A stretch of 64,000 nt of DNA from Bin55 sp963667455 (lineage in GTDB: Bacteria > Pseudomonadota > Gammaproteobacteria > Pseudomonadales > Azotimanducaceae), in assembly GCA_963667455.2 (NCBI GenBank), contig CAXXFR010000026.1:1-64000 (forward strand), written 5' to 3'. The translations under genes and the position numbers were made by a program. The notes under the pieces are model-generated. The model saw only the letters and a list, made by a program, of their open reading frames with translations. It had not been told where the DNA came from and made no database searches. Shown here one piece after another: positions 55,152 to 63,697 of this stretch (the first letter of the stretch is position 1; every line of letters starts with the position of its first letter).

Positions 55152-56264
55152 ATGGAATCCCGCGCCGCAGTAGCCTATCGAGCCGACGAGCCTCTCGAAA
55201 TAACCAACGTCCAATTGGATGGTCCCAACGCCGGTGAGGTACTCGTACAAATCCACGCCACAGGTGTTTGTCATACCGATGCCTACACGCTATCGGGAAG
55301 CGACCCAGAAGGTCTGTTTCCAGCGATTCTGGGACACGAAGGTGCCGGTGTGGTTGTCGACGTGGGAGCCGGTGTGGAAAGCGTCAGCCCGGGCGATCAC
55401 GTCATACCTCTGTACACACCCGAATGTCGTGAATGCAAGTTCTGTCGGTCTGGAAAGACCAATCTGTGTGGAGCAATCCGCGAGACGCAGGGGCAAGGGC
55501 TGATGCCGGACGGTACATCGCGATTCTCAGCAAGCGGAGAAACTCTCTACCACTACATGGGAACTTCGACTTTCTCGAACTACACCGTGCTTCCAGAGAT
55601 TGCGGTCGCCAAGATTCGAACGGACGCTCCCTTCGATAAGGTCTGCTACATCGGTTGCGGAGTAACCACCGGCCTTGGCGCAGTCATGAACACCGCAAAG
55701 GTTGAGCCGGGATCCAATGTTGCAGTCTTCGGACTTGGCGGCATCGGACTCAACGTGATTCAAGGTGCTCGCATAGTTGGCGCAGATCGAATTATTGGAG
55801 TCGATATCAATCCGTCCAAACGCGAACTCGCAGAAAAGTTCGGCATGACCGACTTCGTCAATCCAACAGAGTCGGCGGACGTTGTGGCCGAAATCGTCGA
55901 TATGACCGACGGAGGAGTCGACTACTCGTTCGAATGCATCGGAAATGTCGAAGTCATGCGACAAGCATTGGAGTGCTGTCACAAAGGCTGGGGCGAAAGC
56001 GTAATCATTGGAGTGGCCGGTGCCGGTCAGGAGATCAGCACACGCCCATTTCAACTCGTTACCGGTCGAGTGTGGCGTGGAACTGCGTTCGGAGGAGCCA
56101 AGGGGCGCACAGACGTTCCCCGAATCGTGGACTGGTACATGAATGGCAAGGTGAACATCGACGACTTGATCACTCACACCATGCCGTTGGAACACATCAA
56201 TGACGCCTTCGATTTGATGCACTCTGGTGAGTCCATCCGCTCGGTGGTGACGTTCGACAATTGA
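55152..56264 (+). CDS. frmA: S-(hydroxymethyl)glutathione dehydrogenase (class III ADH)
   Basis: Zinc enzyme that oxidises the formaldehyde-glutathione adduct, detoxifying formaldehyde. GVCHTDAYTLSG and LGHEGAGVV hold the catalytic zinc ligands; CRECKFCRSGKTNLC is the structural zinc loop. VFGLGGIGLNVIQGARIVGA is the NAD site. The 370 residues match the class. No S-formylglutathione hydrolase (frmB) follows, although it usually does. Confidence 0.94.
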   Translation: MESRAAVAYRADEPLEITNVQLDGPNAGEVLVQIHATGVCHTDAYTLSGSDPEGLFPAILGHEGAGVVVDVGAGVESVSPGDHVIPLYTPECRECKFCRSGKTNLCGAIRETQGQGLMPDGTSRFSASGETLYHYMGTSTFSNYTVLPEIAVAKIRTDAPFDKVCYIGCGVTTGLGAVMNTAKVEPGSNVAVFGLGGIGLNVIQGARIVGADRIIGVDINPSKRELAEKFGMTDFVNPTESADVVAEIVDMTDGGVDYSFECIGNVEVMRQALECCHKGWGESVIIGVAGAGQEISTRPFQLVTGRVWRGTAFGGAKGRTDVPRIVDWYMNGKVNIDDLITHTMPLEHINDAFDLMHSGESIRSVVTFDN

Positions 56265-56355
56265 TGGTGTGTAACTCGATACGCAGGGTCAGAATTCGGC
56301 TATGTTGAGTTATGCTTAGAGTCAGATAGAGTTCACATTTTTGGGAGGGAACCAA

Positions 56356-56946
56356 ATGAAGAAGCTACTTACGTGTTCCATCGTGTTGACGGTTGCCGGC
56401 ATGCTAGCTGTTTCAGCCTCGGCGCAACAACAGCAGGGCGCCCAAGGTCAGCGACAAATGCCTTCGCCCGAAGAGATGGAAAAGATAATGAAAGAACGCA
56501 TGGACTCAATGTTCAATTTAGTCGACAAAGACCAAGATGGCTCGATAGACATGGAAGAGTTCAAAGCGATGCAAAATCCTGCCCCGCCTAGTCAGCGGCA
56601 AGCTCAGAGGACGCAAACTCGGTCGGGAACAGTAGCTAGCAGATCGAGTACATCAGCTACTCCCCGAGTTCCGGTGGTAGTCAAGACTCCACAGGAAGCC
56701 AAGCGTTCTACGATGAGTGCCGAAGACCAGAAGGCAATGGAAGAGAAGCAGAACAAGCTTGCTGAAGAAGCGTTCGGTGAGATGGACGAGAACGACGACA
56801 AGAAAATCTCGAAAGAGGAATTCCAAGCTGGCTTGATGAAAATGAGGGCAAGTAGCATGCCCACGGCGGGGGCAACCCAAACCCAAGGAGCTCAGCAGTT
56901 CCCTGGGCAAGGCACGGCCACCCCTGCGGCACCTTCGCGTCGCTAG
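56356..56946 (+). CDS. Secreted EF-hand calcium-binding protein
   Basis: I start it at ATG 56356, with GGGAGGG ten bases upstream. A signal peptide (MKKLLTCSIVLTVAGMLAVS, cut near SASA) is followed by a Gln-rich segment and two EF-hand loops: DKDQDGSIDMEE and DENDDKKISKEE. The loops are separated by a Ser/Thr/Arg-rich linker, and the C-terminus is low complexity (Ala, Pro, Gln, Thr). 196 residues. Calcium binding is a fair inference; the function is unknown. Confidence 0.8.
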   Translation: MKKLLTCSIVLTVAGMLAVSASAQQQQGAQGQRQMPSPEEMEKIMKERMDSMFNLVDKDQDGSIDMEEFKAMQNPAPPSQRQAQRTQTRSGTVASRSSTSATPRVPVVVKTPQEAKRSTMSAEDQKAMEEKQNKLAEEAFGEMDENDDKKISKEEFQAGLMKMRASSMPTAGATQTQGAQQFPGQGTATPAAPSRR

Positions 56947-57003
56947 GAGCGTCGAAGAACAATTAGTCCGGCCTCCTTTCTCGAGGACGGCCACAGACTC
57001 AGA

Positions 57004-57034
57004 GCGTTGTGCGAGCTGCGGTTTCGCACAACGC
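57004..57034 (+). terminator. Hairpin terminator after the EF-hand gene
   Basis: A perfect 11-pair stem GCGTTGTGCGA / TCGCACAACGC with a nine-base loop is followed by TTATTCATT. The T-run is weak, but the stem is strong and lies between two same-strand genes with separate ribosome sites. Confidence 0.6.
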
Positions 57035-57057
57035 TTATTCATTCGTAGGAGGTATAT

Positions 57058-58062
57058 GTGAACCAAGAGGACTGGCTTGGGCAGGTTGTTGAAGAAACTC
57101 TTGAGCCCGAACTTCCAATCTGCGATCCGCACCATCACCTGTGGGACCATCCGCAAAGTCGCTATCTGATCGAAGAACTGCTGGACGACACTACTAGCGG
57201 ACACAACGTAGTTTCGACCGTGTTCATGGAGTGTTCGTCGATGTATCGTTCCAGCGGACCGGAAAAACTGCGGCCGATTGGGGAAACCGAGTTCGTCAAT
57301 GGCATTGCCGCGATCAGCGAAAGCGGTCGATACGGAGACTCTCGCATTTGTGCGGCGATAGTCGGCTTCGCCGACCTGATGCTTGGTGCGGAAGTGGGAG
57401 AGGTACTAGACCGGCATCTATCGATTAGCGACAGATTTAGGGGAATCCGCCACGCAGCGGGTTGGGATCCGAGCGACGAAATCCGAAATTCCCACACGAA
57501 TCCGATTGAGAAGCTGTATTTGGACGATACGTTCCGAGAAGGCTTCAAGGAACTCGGCAAGAGAAACTTGACGTTCGATGCCTGGCTCTACCACACACAA
57601 ATTGGAGAGCTAACCCAGTTGGCACAAGCCTTTCCCGAACAACCCATCATCTTCGATCACTTTGGCGGTCCGCTGGGTATCGCACACTATGCAGGAAAAC
57701 GCTCGGAGATATTCGAGTACTGGAAGACCGCGGTGGCCGATTTGGCAACGTGTGAGAACGTCGTCGCCAAGTTGGGAGGTCTTGTGATGCCCATCAATGG
57801 GTTCGGCTTCCACAAACGGGATCGACCCGCCACGTCAGATGAACTGGTTGAAGCAACCCGGCCCTATTACATGCACATGATCGAACAATTCGGTGCTGAA
57901 CGATGCATGTTCGAGAGCAACTTTCCTGTGGACAAGGCCAGCTGCTCGTACCACGTGTTGTGGAACTCGTTCAAGAAACTGGCCGCAAACTTTAGTCCGA
58001 GTGAAAAGTCGAGCCTCTTCCACGACACCGCGACACGAGTCTACTCCGTAGCCTCGAATTGA
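57058..58062 (+). CDS. Amidohydrolase family 2 (lactonase-like) protein
   Basis: TIM-barrel metal hydrolase of the PDC-lactonase type. The start is GTG with GTAGGAGG seven bases before it. The metal motif HxH is in ICDPHHHLWDHP near residue 25; IIFDHFGGPLG near 195 and RCMFESNFPVDKASCSYH near 285 hold further ligands (the usual ending is SNFPVD). 334 residues. Neighbours give no clue to the substrate. Confidence 0.85.
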   Translation: MNQEDWLGQVVEETLEPELPICDPHHHLWDHPQSRYLIEELLDDTTSGHNVVSTVFMECSSMYRSSGPEKLRPIGETEFVNGIAAISESGRYGDSRICAAIVGFADLMLGAEVGEVLDRHLSISDRFRGIRHAAGWDPSDEIRNSHTNPIEKLYLDDTFREGFKELGKRNLTFDAWLYHTQIGELTQLAQAFPEQPIIFDHFGGPLGIAHYAGKRSEIFEYWKTAVADLATCENVVAKLGGLVMPINGFGFHKRDRPATSDELVEATRPYYMHMIEQFGAERCMFESNFPVDKASCSYHVLWNSFKKLAANFSPSEKSSLFHDTATRVYSVASN

Positions 58063-58276
58063 AGGCCAACTGGTCGAGTCGGGAACTGGCTCAGCCATAA
58101 GAGATTTCTTGCTCGCGACGGTCGAAACTCGGTGCAGCTTGATCGCGTTGGCGGATTGTCAGCTGGGCCACGGCACTTTCTTGGTTGTACACAAGGCCGT
58201 TTCGCTCGCCGCAATGGGCCTATCAAGTAAACTAGCCTCACACTGGTTCGAGTAGACAACCCATAGGAGGAACCTG

Positions 58277-58705
58277 GTGCCACGTTTCAAAATAGTTGCG
58301 GCATTGATCGCACTCTTCGCTTCCGCTTCACTCATCGCCGAGGTCGCTGGCACCTATGAGATCGAGTTTGTCGGTATGGCAGGTGCACCACCATCAACGT
58401 TGACCATGGAGAAGGACGACAAAGGAAACTACTCGGGAGAGATTTCTGGAGGCGCCGGTGGCGAAGCACTGGATATCGACGAAATTACCGTCGACGGGGA
58501 CAAGTTCTCATTCACCATCACAACACCAGAAACCGAAGGTATCTCTATGAGCCTGGAGTATTCCGGAGAGGTCGACGGAGACAAGATCTCGGGCACAATC
58601 TCGACCGATTGGGGAGAGGTCGAGTTCGAAGGAACACGTCAAGCAGAAGAAGAGGAAGATTCCGAAGAGGATTCCGAAGCTACCGACGCGGGCGATCAGT
58701 CGTAG
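58277..58705 (+). CDS. Tandem secreted protein, copy 1
   Basis: Not recognised. A GTG start with GGAGG seven bases upstream gives 142 residues. A signal peptide (FKIVAALIALFASASLIAEVA) precedes a beta-rich body built of short strands (GTYEIEFVG, STLTMEKDDKGNYSGEI, DEITVDGDKFSFTIT, LEYSGEVDGDKISGTIS, VEFEGTRQ). The tail is acidic (EEEEDSEEDSEATD). There are no cysteines. A small secreted beta-barrel or lipocalin-like binding fold is plausible. Two paralogues follow. Confidence 0.75.
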   Translation: MPRFKIVAALIALFASASLIAEVAGTYEIEFVGMAGAPPSTLTMEKDDKGNYSGEISGGAGGEALDIDEITVDGDKFSFTITTPETEGISMSLEYSGEVDGDKISGTISTDWGEVEFEGTRQAEEEEDSEEDSEATDAGDQS

Positions 58706-58750
58706 TCCTCCAGCGCTCTTCGCGAGCACCCGTTGATCCCAAAGTAGCAA

Positions 58751-58777
58751 CTTCCCATCTCTGAGAGAGACGGGAAG
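58751..58777 (+). terminator. Strong hairpin after tandem copy 1
   Basis: CTTCCC-A-TCTCT pairs with AGAGA-C-GGGAAG around a three-base loop, interrupted by one A-C mismatch. It lies 45 bases after the first copy's stop but lacks a clear T-run. A related TTTCCCATCTCTG sequence follows copy 2, so it is part of the duplicated unit. Confidence 0.45.
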
Positions 58778-58921
58778 GCGAATCCCAGGAGACCAAGAAC
58801 CTTCCAACAAAATAATTCGCAAGTTTGCTGTTTCACTTAGTGCTGAGTGCCACGTTTCGCTCATCTCTAAGCTAAACTAACCACACACTGGTTCAAGTAA
58901 ACAACCCATAGGAGGTACTCT

Positions 58922-59353
58922 GTGCCACGTTTCAAAATAGTTGCGGCATTGATCGCACTCTTCGCTTCCGTTTCACTCATCGCCGAGGTCGCTGGCACCT
59001 ACGAGATTGAGTTTGTCGGTATGGCAGCTGCGGGACCAACAACGTTGACCATGGAGAAGGACGACGAAGGCAACTACTCAGGAGAGCTATCAGGAAGTTC
59101 CGGCGGAATGACCGAAACGTACGAGATTGAAGAAGTCACCGTCGACGGGGACAAGTTCTCGTTCACCATGACCATTGAAGCCGAAGGAATGTCCATGAGC
59201 TTCGAGTATTCCGGCGAGGTCGACGGCGACGAGATCTCGGGCAAGATCTCGACCGAGATGGGAGACATCGAATTCGAAGGAACACGCCAAGCAGAAGAAG
59301 AGGAAGAATCCGAAGAGGAGTCCGAAGCGGCAGAAGCGGGCGATCAGTCGTAA
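58922..59353 (+). CDS. Tandem secreted protein, copy 2
   Basis: Closest paralogue of copy 1; the signal peptides differ in one residue (ASVSL for ASASL) and most strands align. 143 residues from a GTG with GGAGG upstream. The loop between strands two and three (SGSSGGMTETYEIE) is a few residues longer. The tail is again acidic (EEEEESEEESEAAEAGDQS). The 50 bases before the start repeat those of copy 1 almost exactly, so the promoter and leader were copied too. Confidence 0.75.
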   Translation: MPRFKIVAALIALFASVSLIAEVAGTYEIEFVGMAAAGPTTLTMEKDDEGNYSGELSGSSGGMTETYEIEEVTVDGDKFSFTMTIEAEGMSMSFEYSGEVDGDEISGKISTEMGDIEFEGTRQAEEEEESEEESEAAEAGDQS

Positions 59354-59666
59354 TCCTCGAGTGCTCCACGCGAGCACCCTTTGACTTCTAGGAGCTACGC
59401 TCGGCGTTTCCCATCTCTGTCCGACCGTACGGGAGTCGGAAGCTGGAATTCCAAGGCACTCCTCAACACGCTAGTTCCTGCACATTGAACCCCGTCGTCG
59501 CTCTTGCAACGGCGACGGGCGATTCTGATTAGATCCAAGCTTCCCCATCCCAGTCGGAAGCGCTTTCCTCACTCCGAGTCGTATGGAGATGGAATCCGCC
59601 ATCGATTAGTCATACAGTAAACTAACAGCACATTGGCGCACCAGTACAACCCACAGGAGGAATCCA
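59354..59666. other. Intergenic spacer of the tandem array
   Basis: 313 bases between copies 2 and 3. It repeats TTTCCCATCTCTG from the first spacer, then has an inverted repeat (CCGAC...GTCGG) and, before copy 3, a diverged version of the shared leader (AGTAAACTAAC...CAACCCACAGGAGG). No gene is seen. Confidence 0.5.
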
Positions 59667-60092
59667 GTGCCAAGATTTAAGATAGCCGCGGCTTTGGTCG
59701 CACTCTTCGCATCCGTTTCACTCATTGCCGAAGTGGCTGGAACGTACGAGATCACGATTGAAGGCGGGCAAGGCGGCGGTATGACGTCGACATTGGTCAT
59801 CGAGAAGGATGAAGAAGGCAATTACTCAGCAGAGATGACCGGCTTTCGAGGCGAGACAACGGAGATCGACGAGGTCACTGTCGACGAGAACAAGTTCTCC
59901 TTCACCATCACTAGGGAAACTCAACGTGGAAACTTTAGCCTCGAGTATTCCGGCGAGGTCGACGGCGACAAGATTACCGGCAAGATGTCATCGGATTGGG
60001 GAGACATGGACTTCAAAGGAACACGCCAGGCGGAAGAAGAGGAAGATTCCGGAGAGGAGTCCGAGGCCGCCGAACCGGGCGATCAAACGTAG
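59667..60092 (+). CDS. Tandem secreted protein, copy 3
   Basis: The most diverged copy, 141 residues, again GTG with GGAGG. The signal peptide is conserved (FKIAAALVALFASVSLIAEVA). The body keeps the strand order (GTYEITIEGG, STLVIEKDEEGNYSAEM, DEVTVDENKFSFTIT, LEYSGEVDGDKITGKMS, MDFKGTRQ), and the acidic tail ends EAAEPGDQT. Codon changes relative to copy 1 are spread throughout, suggesting that the array is old and selected. Confidence 0.75.
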   Translation: MPRFKIAAALVALFASVSLIAEVAGTYEITIEGGQGGGMTSTLVIEKDEEGNYSAEMTGFRGETTEIDEVTVDENKFSFTITRETQRGNFSLEYSGEVDGDKITGKMSSDWGDMDFKGTRQAEEEEDSGEESEAAEPGDQT

Positions 60093-60387
60093 TTTGGGGG
60101 TTGCTCCCTAAAGAGTAACCGTTGAACAACCAGAGTTTGGCTTCTGCACTTCCTTGTTGCGGCTCTAAGAGCCGACTCTGCTTCTAGGAAGTCCTAATCG
60201 CCAGCACGGTCGTGAGTATGGTTCGGTGGAACATCCGAGAACGGCCACAGACTGGGTGAGGTTTCCTACGTCACCTAGAGTCTAGCCAGTCTCGTTGGAT
60301 CCGAGCGCTTCCGCGAGCGCTCCAGCGGAAACACAAGCTCACTCAAGCCGACTGCACGATCACAATTTCTGCAGTTGGCTTGATCGA
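60093..60387. other. Intergenic region after the tandem array
   Basis: 295 bases with a perfect small hairpin CGGCTC-TAA-GAGCCG at 60160-60174, which may help end transcription of copy 3. No further copy of the tandem gene and no RNA gene was seen. Confidence 0.4.
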
Positions 60388-60696
60388 CTAGTGCACCGTC
60401 ACATTTGGACCAGGGATCAAGCGCAATCCCTGCACGCCATCAATCTTCGACCAGTACGCGCCGACCGTCGCATTCTGAACCCGATTGTGTACCAGAACCA
60501 GAGCATTGCGGGTATCGGTATTCGATTCAAGGAGCACCTGTTCGACAACTCCAATGGCATACGTCCACCAGTCGCTACGGTGTCCGTCTTCAGAGTCCTT
60601 GTACTCAAAGTCAAAATGAAATAAACCGCACTCATTCTTCGACAAATTCGATGGTGCTAGTGCGTCTTTAATGGCAAGGTTGATGGGAGCGCTCAC
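60388..60696 (-). CDS. Small hypothetical protein
   Basis: Not recognised. The start is GTG at 60694-60696 with a GAGG about nine bases upstream. The 102 residues include an aromatic, acidic stretch (LFHFDFEYKDSEDGHRSDWW) and a hydrophobic central helix or strand (AIGVVEQVLLES, NALVLVHNRV). The composition looks coding, but there is no family support. It lies alone in accessory DNA. Confidence 0.45.
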   Translation of the reverse strand: MSAPINLAIKDALAPSNLSKNECGLFHFDFEYKDSEDGHRSDWWTYAIGVVEQVLLESNTDTRNALVLVHNRVQNATVGAYWSKIDGVQGLRLIPGPNVTVH

Positions 60697-60858
60697 GAAT
60701 GCACCCTCGTATTGAAATCAATGCAGCATTGCGAGTATTCAGTTGCCGCAATTCTTAAATGGGGGCACACCATTGCGTTTGCAAGTGGCAATGGCCCCGA
60801 TGCGCGCACCGGCCCGGCAACGTGATCTCATAGACGCAAGGTCTAGGTGAATTGCAAC

Positions 60859-61500
60859 TTAAGTCTTGGCACCGTGCGCATCCAAGAGCTCGCACAATGC
60901 TTCAAACCGTCTTTCCCTGATCGGCACAAGCTTCTCGGTGTAGTCCCATACTGATCCGTCGCATTGACATATGACCCTCTCTTGACGGGTATGCCGGCTG
61001 CCTCTACTGACCAATAGCGCGCTGCTTCGTGCAGAGCCATTCCCCATGTTTCCTTGGCATTGACATCTGCACCCGCATCGACGAGAAACCTGAATAGTTG
61101 AACCTTGGTAACTTTTGCTGCAGTGTGCAGGCCTTGGTTTCATGCCAGGTGTGACTTTGCCAACTGTTCCACTTCTTCGGCTCGATCACAGGCAACGGTA
61201 CTCTGAATTGTCCATAGCACTCCGTGTTTCACGAGTGTGTCAACGGCTGATAGAAGCTGAGTCTTGTCGGTCTTGTTTTGGAGATTGCCCGTCGCATGGC
61301 GAAACAGTTGATTACGAACTAGGTCACGGTCCACCATCCCTGGATGCTTTGCAATCAACTTGTCGAGACTCTTTCCGTCATCGCTACAAAACAAGCGTAG
61401 GAACTCTGCAAAAGGGGCAAGCTGCTTGGCTTTCGAATACTTGTGCCACTTCGTTGCGATCGACCTGTGGACTAAGAGCGGTACAGAACGAAAGAGTCAT
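60859..61500 (-). pseudogene. Ankyrin-repeat protein, broken
   Basis: Conceptual product of about 210 residues that starts at ATG 61498-61500 (MTLSFCTALSPQVDRNE). After a frame change near 61425 it continues FAEFLRLFCSDDGKSLDKLI; an in-frame TGA lies at 61140-61142. Ankyrin units then follow (GLHTAAKVTKVQLFRFLVDA, GADVNAKETWGMALHEAARY), and after another frame change near 60955 the end is RRFEALCELLDAHGAKT. Three lesions make a real pseudogene likely, although the window also has single-base lesions in housekeeping genes. Confidence 0.6.
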
Positions 61501-61667
61501 CTCGCCTTCATGATTACGATCAATCGAATGGGACTGTTAGGAGTCATAGGGGTAGCCAATAACCATTTTGGTCTCAATGTCCTGAAGACTCATCCAAATG
61601 GAAAAGATGTCCCCAAGGCTCTTCCAATCGGTGAGTGAATAGCCCACTTGGAATGTGTCTCTATTTC

Positions 61668-62942
61668 CTAATCCGCAGTCAAGGCCACTGTTCTGAGACT
61701 CGAAGATAGGTCTTCGCGAAGTAGACTCTCTTGTATAGGATCGCTCGCTCTCGTACGATGCCACAGAGAATCCATCTGTTGGACTGGGTCTTCGTCGGAC
61801 GAAAGTCCGAGGCGGGCGTGGGAAATCAAGGCAGCCGCCACGTCAATAAGTTCCTCATTGTAAGGACCCTCTAACAGACCTTGACGTGCTTTGTTGGTCT
61901 TCCACGGCGCGTTAAGGATGCCTGCCACGAGGCTTGCCGTATCTGTCGGGAAAAATGCCCAAAAATGACCGAGAAGGTCCACACGATCAACTGGCACAGC
62001 CCACGATATCCAAACCTCTTCTTCCCTAACAATACGTTTCCAATCCGCGAGGGCGTTAGCAGAAAGCTTGTGAGTGATGTCAAATCGACGCCAGCGTGTG
62101 TACCCACTATCTGTTTCAAGCAGCAATTCCCCGTCTTGCCGGTGCAGTGTGAAGGATTGTGTGCCACTCTCGTGGTCTACAGTCAGGTATCGGACATGAT
62201 CGATGAACAGCAAGATCTCAGGAGGGAAAGATTGAAGCTGTTGCGAGAGGTCGTCGTACACATCATCTTTCAAGGGCAAGCGAACTATGTTGTTGGCCCA
62301 TGACATTAACTCGCGGAGCTCTTCGTCGTCTTCTCGCTCATTCAGAGGATCTATGGCTTCTGGCATTCGAAGTGCAGAATAGTTCTCATCGGCAACTTCA
62401 GTTTCCAACTCCTTGTCTGTGAACCCGCTGCTGAAACGAAAAGAGCCGGTTCGGCTATAGAACTCAGGAGCTTCGGATAAGCGCAGGACTGACCACAGTC
62501 CACGCCTAAGTCTGCCAATTTCGTCTGAAGTTGGCTTGCTAGATGTCCAGTCGACGATAACGCCTTCTATAACTTCCTCATCTGCGGGAGTTCCATTGTC
62601 GGCACAATACAGGAATTCTCGGGTCAGCCGAATCAGAATGCTCCCTTCGTGCGCCACTTCAAGCAAGGCATCCGCACTAAGCTGAATGAGCTCGAACAAC
62701 TCACAATGTGGGTAAGGTCCTTGACCTATAGCACGTTCCAATCGGGCTTGTTCCCTAACCAAATTAGGTTGTTCTCGATAGGCATTCAGGTCGCTTTGCC
62801 TCACGTCTGTAATGAATCTGCCGATACGGCCCGATGGGCCGATCCAGTCAGTTTGCGGACCGAAGTCCGGTAGGCTAAAAGCGGCTCCCTCGCAGAAGAA
62901 CTTACCGCGTTCGCCCGCCGAAAAATCGTATTCTTCCTTCAC
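61668..62942 (-). CDS. BrnA-like N-terminus fused to a degenerate Hsp90-like (sacsin-type) domain
   Basis: Residues 1-28 (MKEEYDFSAGERGKFF...FSLPDF) are the N-terminal strand-and-turn of BrnA-type antitoxins. From about residue 45 the protein changes to a sacsin/Hsp90-like ATPase region: DVRQSDLNAYREQPNLVREQ, CELFELIQLSADALLE (84-89; the usual Asn is Leu/Ser), LYCADNGTP (DNG at 115-117 kept), and EIGRLRRGLWSVL with the glycine loop altered. ATP hydrolysis is doubtful. At 424 residues it is much shorter than typical relatives. It begins with GTG overlapping the brnT stop by four bases. Confidence 0.7.
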   Translation of the reverse strand: MKEEYDFSAGERGKFFCEGAAFSLPDFGPQTDWIGPSGRIGRFITDVRQSDLNAYREQPNLVREQARLERAIGQGPYPHCELFELIQLSADALLEVAHEGSILIRLTREFLYCADNGTPADEEVIEGVIVDWTSSKPTSDEIGRLRRGLWSVLRLSEAPEFYSRTGSFRFSSGFTDKELETEVADENYSALRMPEAIDPLNEREDDEELRELMSWANNIVRLPLKDDVYDDLSQQLQSFPPEILLFIDHVRYLTVDHESGTQSFTLHRQDGELLLETDSGYTRWRRFDITHKLSANALADWKRIVREEEVWISWAVPVDRVDLLGHFWAFFPTDTASLVAGILNAPWKTNKARQGLLEGPYNEELIDVAAALISHARLGLSSDEDPVQQMDSLWHRTRASDPIQESLLREDLSSSLRTVALTAD

Positions 62943-63223
62943 TGTGCTTCTTCGTACTGGCGTCGTTCTTTTACGGATGCGGTTCGTGCCGAGATGATAC
63001 GCACCTTCATATAGTCGCCGTCCGCAAGAGTGTGACAGACGACCAGAAGTCGGCCATTCTCAGCAAAACCCACTGTGATCCAACGTTCCTCACGCACACT
63101 TGACAGGTCTGACATGCTTACCTGGAAAGGGTCGCAAAAAACCGAGCGAGCAAGCTCGAAACTGATTCTATGCTTGCGTAGATTGATTGCCGCTTTTGCG
63201 GCGTCCCAAGAGAACTCAAACAC
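62939..63223 (-). CDS. brnT: BrnT-family toxin
   Basis: Ribonuclease toxin of type II BrnTA systems, RelE-like fold, normally neutralised by BrnA, which also represses the operon. The 94 residues match: FEFSWDAAKAAINLRKHRIS at the start, FELARSVFCDP, RWITVGFAENGRLLVVCHTL and VRIISARTASVKERRQYEE at the end. All the usual basic and aromatic positions I can check are kept, so the toxin looks intact. The next gene carries only the first part of a BrnA. Confidence 0.9.
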   Translation of the reverse strand: MFEFSWDAAKAAINLRKHRISFELARSVFCDPFQVSMSDLSSVREERWITVGFAENGRLLVVCHTLADGDYMKVRIISARTASVKERRQYEEAQ

Positions 63224-63435
63224 TCGAAACGGTTCAAGCCGATGTCTGTATGATCGACGAACATGGCATTAGGTTGACTCACAATCGCGAGGTACCGCCA
63301 TGTGCAAGAGATGTACAGTTTCGCGAAAGTCAAACCGGTCCGCAGTATTGGAACCGCAGTAGAGATTTGCAAAACAATATCTCATTTCTAGCAATGAATC
63401 AATTTCTCAACACCAGACTAAATTCAGCTATGGGC

Positions 63436-63525
63436 TGGCGGAGAGGGAGGGATTCGAACCCTCGATGGGTTTCAACCCATACTCCCTTAGCAGGGGAGCG
63501 CCTTCAGCCGCTCGGCCACCTCTCC
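63436..63525 (-). tRNA. tRNA-Ser(GCU)
   Basis: Class II tRNA reading AGY codons. The acceptor GGAGAGG/CCTCTCC pairs fully, the anticodon loop CTGCTAA has GCT at 63489-63491, the variable arm pairs (TATGGGTTGAAACCCAT), the T-loop is TTCGAAT and CCA is encoded. It lies between tRNA-Arg and the accessory region, and tRNA 3' ends are common integration sites. Confidence 0.97.
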
Positions 63526-63553
63526 TTTCTCTACCATCAATCCATGCGTACCC

Positions 63554-63630
63554 TGGCGCGCCTGACAGGATTCGAACCTGTAATCGCCAGTTTCGTAGAC
63601 TGGTGCCTTATCCAGTTTGGCCACAGGCGC
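63554..63630 (-). tRNA. tRNA-Arg(ACG)
   Basis: Class I tRNA, 77 bases with encoded CCA. The acceptor GCGCCTG/CAGGCGC pairs fully, the anticodon loop CTACGAA carries ACG (A34 becomes inosine), and the T-loop is TTCGAAT. The order csrA, tRNA, tRNA is conserved in gammaproteobacteria, usually with tRNA-Ser(GCU) and tRNA-Arg(ACG). Confidence 0.97.
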
Positions 63631-63697
63631 AGGGAACGAACCAACGAATGCGTAGATTGAACTGATTTTATGCGACTCACTCAGTGAGTGGTGCGTA

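Larger units (their letters stand above)
58225..60092 (+). repeat. Three-unit tandem duplication (leader plus gene)
   Basis: Units start at about 58225, 58868 and 59615; gene starts are 645 and 745 bases apart. Each unit carries a leader beginning (A)GTAAACTA or GCTAAACTAA, a CACACTGG or CACATTGG block, CAACCCA(T/C)AGGAGG and the GTG start. The leader is conserved well beyond the ribosome site, so it may hold a shared promoter or operator. Confidence 0.75.
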
